This document shows positions 8,038 through 15,180 of a DNA stretch of 25,139 bases, one piece after another; the stretch's first letter is position 1; each line of letters starts with the position of its first letter. Origin of the DNA: Proteobacteria bacterium UBA1673 (GTDB lineage Bacteria; Pseudomonadota; Gammaproteobacteria; Comchoanobacterales; Comchoanobacteraceae); contig DCKN01000120.1 in NCBI GenBank assembly GCA_002320385.1, positions 5,470-30,608 of the forward strand, read 5' to 3'. A program made the translations under genes and the position numbers. The notes under the pieces were generated by a model. The model ran no database searches and had not been told where the DNA came from. It worked only from the letters and a program-made list of their open reading frames with translations.

Positions 8038-10653
8038 TTAAACAAGATTAAAAAGATAACGCATTGACAAAAATACAGCATCACTGCCTGCCTCAGCATT
8101 ATAAAGCTCTGGGCCATAATAACCGCGGTATTGTAACTCATAAGACCACTGCTTATTATTCTTCAACTGCACGCTAGCAATATAATAACCAACGTCTTTC
8201 AACCAAGCACCAAGGGGACGAGGTGAACGCCCGACCATCCCACGTGATACCAAAATGCCAGGCGAGACGGTGTAAGGCACGCCCATAATCATAACATTAT
8301 CATAGTTAAGACCACCGCCTAAAAGCAGACCCATGGAGTACTCTGTTGGCCGACAAATAATTGGAGGTCGAGGATCTAGGCCAACAATGCCCGACAAGGG
8401 CAAATCCGAACCACTTGAACATAGGTTATCTAATGGCATAAGAGGACCAGTAACCGTCGTTCCATTAATTGTAGCTTGGGCTGAAGTATCCGCACGACTT
8501 GAAATACCACCTGCGTAAATCGCTCGCATTTGTAATCGCCCAAAAACACTATCTGAACGCAGCGCCCATTTATTTGATCCATAAGCCTGAGCAACTAAAT
8601 CTGTGATCCAACCATCGTACTCTGTAGTATAACCAGGCATGATGGAGTGATAGTCACGACACCCTACACGATTATCCCCAAGCGCTAGATCAAATTCATT
8701 GTGGTATGGTTCACTGTTCAAGAGTGTAGGCTCATAAGCCCCCGTTGACGTCATCATACAGTTGTTAAATAAACCGGCAATCAATAACTCACTGAGATCA
8801 AATTGCAGTGGTGTCTTTGGACGGTAAGCAATATTCATAAACAATGGAGACTGATCCGTTCCAAAGCCAGTATATCTCATACTGATGCCATAAATATCCT
8901 CATGAGGATACACTCCATAAATGCCTAAATTAAACTCTGGACGAATATTAATTGCACCTGTGTATGTTGCACCAAGCGCCTCAAATCGCTGAGTAGTCGA
9001 CTGAGTAACAGCAACACTCTGATTATTTGCTAGCGCATACTGTAAAGCATTCATCTCCGCAACCGAACCCGGCGTCGCTCCGTACGTATTAAGCCCAGGC
9101 ACAGCATTTTTCAAAGTAGTAACGAGTCCATTATCCGTATTCATCATAACATTCTGATAGGTTGGATTATAAGGAACAGCTGGAGAAACATTCATCGGAT
9201 TGAGCAACAAGAAAGAACCAAGGCCCGTCACGGTAGCGCCACGACCAATAACAGAATCCATAACACCTGTGGCATATGGCATTATTTTAGGTTGGTTGGT
9301 GTAATAATTGATCATTGGAACACGCGCATCACCACCTTGATAAGATAGCTGCACGCCAAGATTAAATTTTCTACTGAGATATTCCGACATAAAACCATAG
9401 GAGCGAGAGCCTTTCTCATCATCCCCTCTTGGAATCATTGCCCAAGAATCATTCGCTTTGATTCGATCCTCTTCTGCCCTTCCAATCGTGAGTTTAGTCA
9501 ACACATCTGCTGATCCAGGACAGCGTGGTGCATAAGCTGCTAACGCATCCGCATAGGTTTTGGTGGACTGATTAATCGTGCCACCCTGCCAATAATCAGC
9601 GTCATTATAATGACAAGGCCAACTGTTACCCGTAAAGTATGAACCGCTACCAACAACAAAATTATGTTGATTCCCCCCCACACCTGCACCATCAACCCAG
9701 ACATCGCCACCGATACCAGCATAGGTTCCAGGCACGTCAAACTCATATCGATTCCATCCTCCATAATAACCAGAGATGGATAAAGAACGGGACCACACAA
9801 ATTCCGAAAATAATGCAGAGACCGGAATCCATCCATGCTCATAGCCAGTTTGACGAAATCGAGGAATATTAAGCGGATTAAACCAATTAATCCCCCCAGG
9901 TAAAAATGTTTTCTCGCCCCAATGAATCTGTTGTTGACCTAATTTGATATTTAATGCACGGTTGTTGTACGTCCTTGTCTTAAGAGATAAATAGCCATTC
10001 AAACGAATATAACGTGCCACTCTATCTTCACCTTCTGAATCCAATGCAGATCGCTGAAAACTCCCCTCATCAGTTAGAACACCATCAAATAACGCCTCAA
10101 GATTTAAAAGCCCTTTTACTTCACCAAAAGAAAATTTTCCAAACATTTCAATGACAGAATTAAGCGAAGTCGGTGCTTGAACAAGGTCACCCTTATCAAA
10201 GTTCAGTCGCCAATCATCAGCATTAATGTTGCCAGCATAAGAAGGCACCGCTTCACCATAAACACCCTGACAAACTGTGCCATATTTTAAAGCATCGCTA
10301 GTGAGATAACCAAGCGTCGCATTTATTGGAGTAGATGATACCGGGTTATTATAAGCAATCTGGGAACCGTCCGAACATGTAATAGGGTTTGTTGGTCGAG
10401 GATCATACAGCGGTGAATTATTGTATGACGGTCCACCATTTGCCTCAGGAAGCATACGGGTAAGACGCTCAGACGCTAACATTATGCTTTCTTGACGAAA
10501 CTCATTTGCAACCGTAAATTTCAGTCCAAAAAGCTCATACGCATGCGTAGGCAAACAGAAAACCAAAAATACAATACAATAAAAATACTGCCTGAAATAA
10601 TGCCAGAATATCTCAGAGTCATAAAAATTTAAGCCTAAAAAATAATAGTTCAT
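8038..10653 (-). CDS. DUF1302 family outer-membrane-type protein
   Basis: 871 residues. A long polar N-terminus precedes a hydrophobic signal (about 22-34) with likely cleavage after THA (36-38). DUF1302 hallmarks are DDWRLNFDKGDL (146-157), the central HWGEKTFLPGGINWFNP (244-260), a W..YEFD..GTY stretch soon after, and further on HEDIYGISMRYTGFG. Beta-strand patterns with aromatic girdles continue to a C-terminus of LSMRYLFNLV, as expected for a barrel. Family members are large outer-membrane or periplasmic proteins often paired with DUF1329 genes and linked in some species to uptake of hydrophobic compounds; no DUF1329 gene is in this window. It starts 10 bp after coaE with a weak AGG site, so it is probably translated from the coaE transcript. 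Substrate unknown. Confidence 0.85.
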   Translation of the reverse strand: MNYYFLGLNFYDSEIFWHYFRQYFYCIVFLVFCLPTHAYELFGLKFTVANEFRQESIMLASERLTRMLPEANGGPSYNNSPLYDPRPTNPITCSDGSQIAYNNPVSSTPINATLGYLTSDALKYGTVCQGVYGEAVPSYAGNINADDWRLNFDKGDLVQAPTSLNSVIEMFGKFSFGEVKGLLNLEALFDGVLTDEGSFQRSALDSEGEDRVARYIRLNGYLSLKTRTYNNRALNIKLGQQQIHWGEKTFLPGGINWFNPLNIPRFRQTGYEHGWIPVSALFSEFVWSRSLSISGYYGGWNRYEFDVPGTYAGIGGDVWVDGAGVGGNQHNFVVGSGSYFTGNSWPCHYNDADYWQGGTINQSTKTYADALAAYAPRCPGSADVLTKLTIGRAEEDRIKANDSWAMIPRGDDEKGSRSYGFMSEYLSRKFNLGVQLSYQGGDARVPMINYYTNQPKIMPYATGVMDSVIGRGATVTGLGSFLLLNPMNVSPAVPYNPTYQNVMMNTDNGLVTTLKNAVPGLNTYGATPGSVAEMNALQYALANNQSVAVTQSTTQRFEALGATYTGAINIRPEFNLGIYGVYPHEDIYGISMRYTGFGTDQSPLFMNIAYRPKTPLQFDLSELLIAGLFNNCMMTSTGAYEPTLLNSEPYHNEFDLALGDNRVGCRDYHSIMPGYTTEYDGWITDLVAQAYGSNKWALRSDSVFGRLQMRAIYAGGISSRADTSAQATINGTTVTGPLMPLDNLCSSGSDLPLSGIVGLDPRPPIICRPTEYSMGLLLGGGLNYDNVMIMGVPYTVSPGILVSRGMVGRSPRPLGAWLKDVGYYIASVQLKNNKQWSYELQYRGYYGPELYNAEAGSDAVFLSMRYLFNLV

Positions 10654-10663
10654 ACCAGCCTAA

Positions 10664-11266
10664 TCACCCACGTCCAAAAAGCGCTTCATATCGAGCATGA
10701 ATCGTATCAATTTGAGAATAGAAAGAAGAAAAATCTTTCATATTATAAATAATGTCATGGCTAATCGAAAGTCGTTGTTCTGAACTAGCCTGCGATTGCA
10801 AAATAGATAGGGTCACCGTCTCAGACATACCGCGATCAAAACACCTACGAATACGCTGATCAAGGGCTGACTCGACCACACAAACACGATCATACAGCCC
10901 AGCAGTGCCAGTTTCATACAACAATGGAACCACAACAACACAAAAAGGATACTCACGCAAAAAATTTTCTGCCATACGTTGTGATTCATTACGAATCAGC
11001 GGATGCAGAAAAGACTCCATCGCATGTTTTTTTTCAACATCGGAAAACATTAACTGTTGCGCGTAACGCCTATCAATATTACCATCCGAGCACAAAATCT
11101 GATTACCTAAAATACGCACAACTTCATTTTTTACCGAGCTCTGTTCAAGAAAAGCCCTTCCAATATCATCCATATCAAAAATCGGAGCAGTAAAATTAGC
11201 CTGCCAATACGCCATCATAACAGATTTTCCAACTGCGACGCCTCCAGTAACTGCAATAATAGTCAT
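10664..11266 (-). CDS. coaE: Dephospho-CoA kinase
   Basis: 200 residues, normal for the family. CoaE phosphorylates the 3' hydroxyl of the dephospho-CoA ribose, the last step of coenzyme A synthesis, in the cytosol. The P-loop reads GGVAVGKS (8-15), where GGIGSGKS is more usual. It is followed by FDMDDIGRAFLE (30-41), matching the D-A-D-x-I-A-R region, then the lid with HPLIR, and VVVVPLLYETG, matching the VPLLFE motif. The ATG at 11266 has GAGGG 5 nt upstream. It lies 39 bp after the first DUF3431 gene and 10 bp before the DUF1302 gene, suggesting one leftward transcript. Confidence 0.95.
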   Translation of the reverse strand: MTIIAVTGGVAVGKSVMMAYWQANFTAPIFDMDDIGRAFLEQSSVKNEVVRILGNQILCSDGNIDRRYAQQLMFSDVEKKHAMESFLHPLIRNESQRMAENFLREYPFCVVVVPLLYETGTAGLYDRVCVVESALDQRIRRCFDRGMSETVTLSILQSQASSEQRLSISHDIIYNMKDFSSFYSQIDTIHARYEALFGRG

Positions 11267-11305
11267 AATCCCTCTTCACAAAAAACGATTGCCTTACTCA
11301 CACAA

Positions 11306-12262
11306 TCAAGCATACATGAAACGCCACAATCGTTCCATGTAATATCCAACTTCCATAGAATCTGCACCAGAATTATCATCTAGAAGTAAACGATAAAGAG
11401 ATTTTGGAAATCGACGTATCCGCTGGCCATCAGTTGAGAAAATTGCTCCATGTTGTCCTTCACCACAACGATAGCTATTCACAAGCAAATCGCGACCAAA
11501 TCGATACATCATCCAATCATTAAGTGGCTGCCTATCGGCCAGCTTAATAACATTGTCTCTGGCATTACGGTACCCGTCCCCCAAAGATAGAGCCACTACA
11601 GTTTTAGTATTAAAATGAAAAAATCGAATCCCATCTAGGCTTTCTGCATTTACATTGTGCCGTGTCGGCTGTCCAAATTCAGTAAAAGCTAAGAGAAAAG
11701 ATATATAACGCCCCCAGTTGTGCTTCATCGAAGCTAAAGTGAATACAGTACGCCGTGGAATATCGTCATAATGTTTAATAATATGTGCAAGATAACTATT
11801 GGCTTCCCGCCCCTCATTAGGCAAATAGGTAACCACAAGTTTAGCACCCTCTAAGTTTTCAGGCAGGCCAATTAAACAAGATTCTTGATGCTTACAATAC
11901 AAATAGAGATGATCGATTTTTTTCAAAAAAGGTCGTAGCCAGTTTAAATCCTCTTTATAGTGGGAAACAACCACATCAACACGATCTTGCAAACGAACAA
12001 AACGATATTGTGCACAAGCCCAGTCCCATGGAGTCACGAAGCTAGACTCCCACGACCGAGTGGCGAATAAGCGAGCCTGATCAATTATAGGCGACGGAGC
12101 ATGAAACACAAGCATGAGCCAAAGATACGACCGAGCGACTAAAAAAATGATGGTTGTAATAACATAATTAAGCCAAATAACCAGCAGACCAGCAAAGACG
12201 GGCCATCGCACTCGCTCACACAGAGTGACCATCCTATCAAAATAAATTTCAACAGTACGCAT
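11306..12262 (-). CDS. DUF3431 family protein, copy 1 of a tandem pair
   Basis: 318 residues. The N-terminus has one or two hydrophobic helices (about 21-53), so it is probably membrane-anchored. The DUF3431 core runs from VDVVVSHYKEDLNWL (95-109) through LYLYCK, NEGREANSYLAHII (149-162) with the H-Y-D-D that follows, to QHGAIFSTDGQRI (270-282) and YYMERLWRF (307-315). These are the family's conserved blocks. The biochemical activity is not established; the opening strand and D/E positions recall nucleotide-sugar enzymes, which is only a guess. The neighbouring copy shares every block, so they arose by duplication. The upstream 115 bp are AT-rich with a TATAAA element but no clear -35. Confidence 0.82.
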   Translation of the reverse strand: MRTVEIYFDRMVTLCERVRWPVFAGLLVIWLNYVITTIIFLVARSYLWLMLVFHAPSPIIDQARLFATRSWESSFVTPWDWACAQYRFVRLQDRVDVVVSHYKEDLNWLRPFLKKIDHLYLYCKHQESCLIGLPENLEGAKLVVTYLPNEGREANSYLAHIIKHYDDIPRRTVFTLASMKHNWGRYISFLLAFTEFGQPTRHNVNAESLDGIRFFHFNTKTVVALSLGDGYRNARDNVIKLADRQPLNDWMMYRFGRDLLVNSYRCGEGQHGAIFSTDGQRIRRFPKSLYRLLLDDNSGADSMEVGYYMERLWRFMYA

Positions 12263-12377
12263 GATAAAAAAGTTTTATACTGATTTTGTATTATTGAATG
12301 TTAGATTAAAATCCGCAAGCATAAGCACTGATAAATCAAAACTCATTTTAAATAATAAACAAATCAAAAATTCAAAT

Positions 12378-13361
12378 TCAATGATTCGTTTTTGCAGCTA
12401 ACATGAAGCGCCAGATTCTTTCCATAAAATATCCGGCCTCCATAAGATCAGCGCCTTGATTCGCAATCAATAATTTTTGGTAACTCAATTGACTGATTTT
12501 TTGTATATCCTCGCGAGTCGTAGAGAAAATTGCACCGTGTTGACTATCACCAAAACGACAACGATTGCTGTAAACATCAAACGGCAAATAGTGTCCCATC
12601 CATTCTTTTAATGGGCGAAACTCTGCTGGATAAATCGTAATCATACCTTTTTCATACCCGTCACCAAGCGACACTGAAGGAACATACCGGTTATGCATCT
12701 GGAACCCCTGCAACTTTAGGATAACAGCCTGATTATAGCAGTATTGTCTGGGCTTGTTCGGCTCAGTGAGTGCAAAGATAAAAGCAAGTTTTCGCATCCA
12801 GTTACCGTTGAGTGATGCCATACTAAAAACAATTCGATCAGGCAAATGATCATAATAGTTGATAATATGATGAAGATAAGTATTAGCTTCTCGCCCTTCA
12901 TTAGTTAAATGGGTAACCACCAATTTAGCACCCTGTAAGTTTTCTGGTAATCCCTTACGACACGCAGCCTCATCCTTACAATATAAATAAAGATGATCAA
13001 TCCGACTTAAATAATCTGTAAGCCATGACAAGTCTTCCTTATAATGAGCAAGAACAACATCGACACGACCGGACATATTGTAATAACGGTGATAAGCAAA
13101 TAACCAGTCGGATGGCTTTGTGTAACTCAATTCACGGGCCCAAGCCACATTACGCTTAACAACAGCCACATAGTCCATTGGCAAATGCAGAACCATCATG
13201 CTATGTAAAATACACAGCATTAATCGATAGTAAAACTTAGTAATCCAAAAATTAGCATGGACAAGCGCCAACAAATAAAATAGTGCTGTTGGAACCCTAG
13301 AAAAAAATTCTGCTAAATCCTCAACACATCGATAACATCGATTAGATAGATCTGGTGACAT
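12378..13361 (-). CDS. DUF3431 family protein, copy 2 of a tandem pair
   Basis: 327 residues from the ATG at 13361. Longer starts (TTG 13442, ATG 13439) would overlap rsmA by about 45 bp. The chosen start lies 34 bp past the rsmA stop, has GGGAG upstream (spacing rather long, 11 nt), and gives an N-terminus the same length as in copy 1. A hydrophobic region at about 22-60 precedes the core: VDVVLAHYKEDLSWL (100-114), NEGREANTYLHHII (154-167), QHGAIFSTTREDI (274-286), YFMERIWRFM (311-320). A cysteine is shared in YLYCK. It follows rsmA directly and is likely cotranscribed. Function unknown, as for copy 1. Confidence 0.82.
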   Translation of the reverse strand: MSPDLSNRCYRCVEDLAEFFSRVPTALFYLLALVHANFWITKFYYRLMLCILHSMMVLHLPMDYVAVVKRNVAWARELSYTKPSDWLFAYHRYYNMSGRVDVVLAHYKEDLSWLTDYLSRIDHLYLYCKDEAACRKGLPENLQGAKLVVTHLTNEGREANTYLHHIINYYDHLPDRIVFSMASLNGNWMRKLAFIFALTEPNKPRQYCYNQAVILKLQGFQMHNRYVPSVSLGDGYEKGMITIYPAEFRPLKEWMGHYLPFDVYSNRCRFGDSQHGAIFSTTREDIQKISQLSYQKLLIANQGADLMEAGYFMERIWRFMLAAKTNH

Positions 13362-13395
13362 GACCGAAATAACTCCCGACTCTAAGAAAATATTA

Positions 13396-14181
13396 TTAAC
13401 TTTCTTCTTGAAAAGCACAAGCAATTTGATAAAAGTCATCAACCGTGACTTGCTCTGGCCTCAATCGACTATCAATACGCATCTCTTGCCACTGGGACTG
13501 ATTGATGTACTGTTGAAAAATCTTTCTGAGCATCTTACGACGTTGATTGAAGCAAAGAACTAATACAGTCTGGAAATGTGGATGACGCAAATATTCATAT
13601 TTCGGATTATCCTTCACAACCATACGCACAACAGCAGACTCAACTTTGGGCGGCGGAGAAAATGCCTGAGGTGGAACATCAAAACAATAGTAGATATCAA
13701 AAACACACTGCAACATGATACCGATACGACCATAATGCTTATTACCAACCTGCGCGCAACACCGCAACGCAACCTCTTTCTGCAACATCAACACAGCATC
13801 TTTGATCAGATGGGGAAAATCCATCAAACGAAGTAGTATGGGAACACTAACATTATACGGCAAGTTGCCAACCCAGCGATAATGTTTGTTTTGGAAAGCA
13901 GAGACATCCAGAGACAAAAAGTCTTTGTGCAATACACTAAAATGATCACATTCGCTGTATTTGGAGTTCAAATAGCCGACACAGTCGGCATCCAACTCTA
14001 TTGCACATAGCTGCGCACAGTCATGAACGATATGGTCCGTCAAGCAGCCTGATCCAGGACCAATCTCGATCACACAATCATCATGGACTAGATCCAACAA
14101 TCGAAGTATTCGATCGATGATATAACCATCAATTAAGAAGTGCTGACCAAGAGATTTTTTGGTGGGCCTCTGATAAACCAC
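13396..14181 (-). CDS. rsmA: 16S rRNA dimethyladenosine transferase RsmA (KsgA)
   Basis: 261 residues. RsmA dimethylates two adjacent adenines in the terminal 16S rRNA hairpin during small-subunit maturation, using S-adenosylmethionine. Visible motifs are KKSLGQHFL near the N-terminus, the SAM-binding VIEIGPGSG (37-45), the catalytic NLPY (106-109), FSPPPKVESAVVRM, and the C-terminal FNQRRKMLRK. The start is GTG at 14181, six bases after the surA stop, which is in the same frame, so no earlier start is possible. Such tight spacing suggests translational coupling with surA. In E. coli pdxA lies between surA and rsmA; here it does not. Identity is secure. Confidence 0.96.
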   Translation of the reverse strand: MVYQRPTKKSLGQHFLIDGYIIDRILRLLDLVHDDCVIEIGPGSGCLTDHIVHDCAQLCAIELDADCVGYLNSKYSECDHFSVLHKDFLSLDVSAFQNKHYRWVGNLPYNVSVPILLRLMDFPHLIKDAVLMLQKEVALRCCAQVGNKHYGRIGIMLQCVFDIYYCFDVPPQAFSPPPKVESAVVRMVVKDNPKYEYLRHPHFQTVLVLCFNQRRKMLRKIFQQYINQSQWQEMRIDSRLRPEQVTVDDFYQIACAFQEES

Positions 14182-14187
14182 TAGCGG

Positions 14188-15120
14188 TTACTCTGGTGAA
14201 TCCAGATAAATCTTGATATAAGTCTGGTCGCGCAACTCATCTAACCACTTCGGCAACTCAACACTCATACGCTCCACAAAAATCTTTTGCTTAATTTGAT
14301 CTTTTTCCAATCGCACGTTCGCTGGAAGCTTCTTCTTTATGAGTTTGAGAACATGGTAACCATTATCAGTCTCAATTGGATCAGACACATCTCCTACCTG
14401 CATTTTTGTAATCACGTCGCGAAACTGACTAGGCAATGCATCAAGTGGCTGCCATTTAAATGTTAGCATCTTGCTTTTTTTTGGGACAGTGTTGGCTGAA
14501 AAGGTTCTTTTTTTCCAGTCATCTGAAACACGTTGCGATTTCTCTTTGATCGCTAAATGATTTTTCTTAACAGTATGTTCCGTTGAATAAAATACGTCCT
14601 CGACATACAACAAGTTCTGCTTTGAAAGTTCAGTATCATAGATCTTATCAATCTCTTTTTCAGATAAGCGTATTCTTGATCCAAGTACGTAACCATGAAT
14701 TTTTTTAAGCAAGTATTGGCGTTCGGCCTGCTTCATAAACATATGATAGTCAACACCTTTTGAAGATAGAAGCGCTTTAAAGTCATCTTCAGATTTGACC
14801 CCGTGGCGCGACAACATCTCACGCTTTACCAAATCCAGATCATCTTTGTCCAGAGAAATACTCATATTCTGTCCAACAACCAACTGCAACATAGTCTCTG
14901 CATGCATCTTTGCAAAATCTTGCTCAAACTGCTGTCTTTGAGTTTTATTTGCAAAAGTCACATGGTTCGCTTTAATAAAAAATGATTTTTCAACTTCAAA
15001 CTCAGATCGAGTCACGACCTGATCACCCACCACTAAAACAATCTCATCAGAAAGTCCGGCAAATGCTGTAGAGAACAAAACGACCGTGGTTATACATCTA
15101 ATAAAGTATCGATTAAACAT
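14188..15120 (-). CDS. surA: Periplasmic chaperone SurA, short single-parvulin form
   Basis: 310 residues with a signal peptide (about 1-21, cleavage after AFA). SurA escorts unfolded outer-membrane proteins across the periplasm. The N-terminal domain begins DEIVLVVGDQVVTRSEFE, matching the usual opening, and continues as helices to about 150. Only one parvulin-like domain follows (about 170-263), with MQVGDVSDPIETDNGYHVLKL at 240-260; E. coli SurA (428 residues) has two. The middle of this domain is degenerate and lysine-rich, so prolyl isomerase activity is doubtful. A final helix (about 270-300) resembles the C-terminal SurA segment. Position between lptD and rsmA strongly supports the call. 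The ATG at 15120 has GAGGGG 5 nt upstream and its own promoter. Confidence 0.88.
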   Translation of the reverse strand: MFNRYFIRCITTVVLFSTAFAGLSDEIVLVVGDQVVTRSEFEVEKSFFIKANHVTFANKTQRQQFEQDFAKMHAETMLQLVVGQNMSISLDKDDLDLVKREMLSRHGVKSEDDFKALLSSKGVDYHMFMKQAERQYLLKKIHGYVLGSRIRLSEKEIDKIYDTELSKQNLLYVEDVFYSTEHTVKKNHLAIKEKSQRVSDDWKKRTFSANTVPKKSKMLTFKWQPLDALPSQFRDVITKMQVGDVSDPIETDNGYHVLKLIKKKLPANVRLEKDQIKQKIFVERMSVELPKWLDELRDQTYIKIYLDSPE

Positions 15121-15149
15121 GTGAGCCCCTCGTGTAATGATTTTAGGCT

Positions 15150-15177
15150 AGTATAGCCATTTCATCGACAATGTCAA
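15150..15177 (-). promoter_or_regulatory. Predicted sigma70 promoter for surA-rsmA
   Basis: On the minus strand, TTGACA (15172-15177) and TATACT (15150-15155) are 16 bp apart. The -35 lies 3 bp beyond the lptD stop codon. Transcription would start near 15143. An inverted repeat, GGCTA-GTA-TAGCC (15146-15158), covers the -10 and might be an operator. Confidence 0.7.
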
Positions 15178-15180
15178 TTA

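Noticed and set aside
9540..9842. 100-codon minus-strand frame within the DUF1302 gene
   Set aside because: Same-strand, different-frame shadow of a gene whose frame is supported by family motifs.
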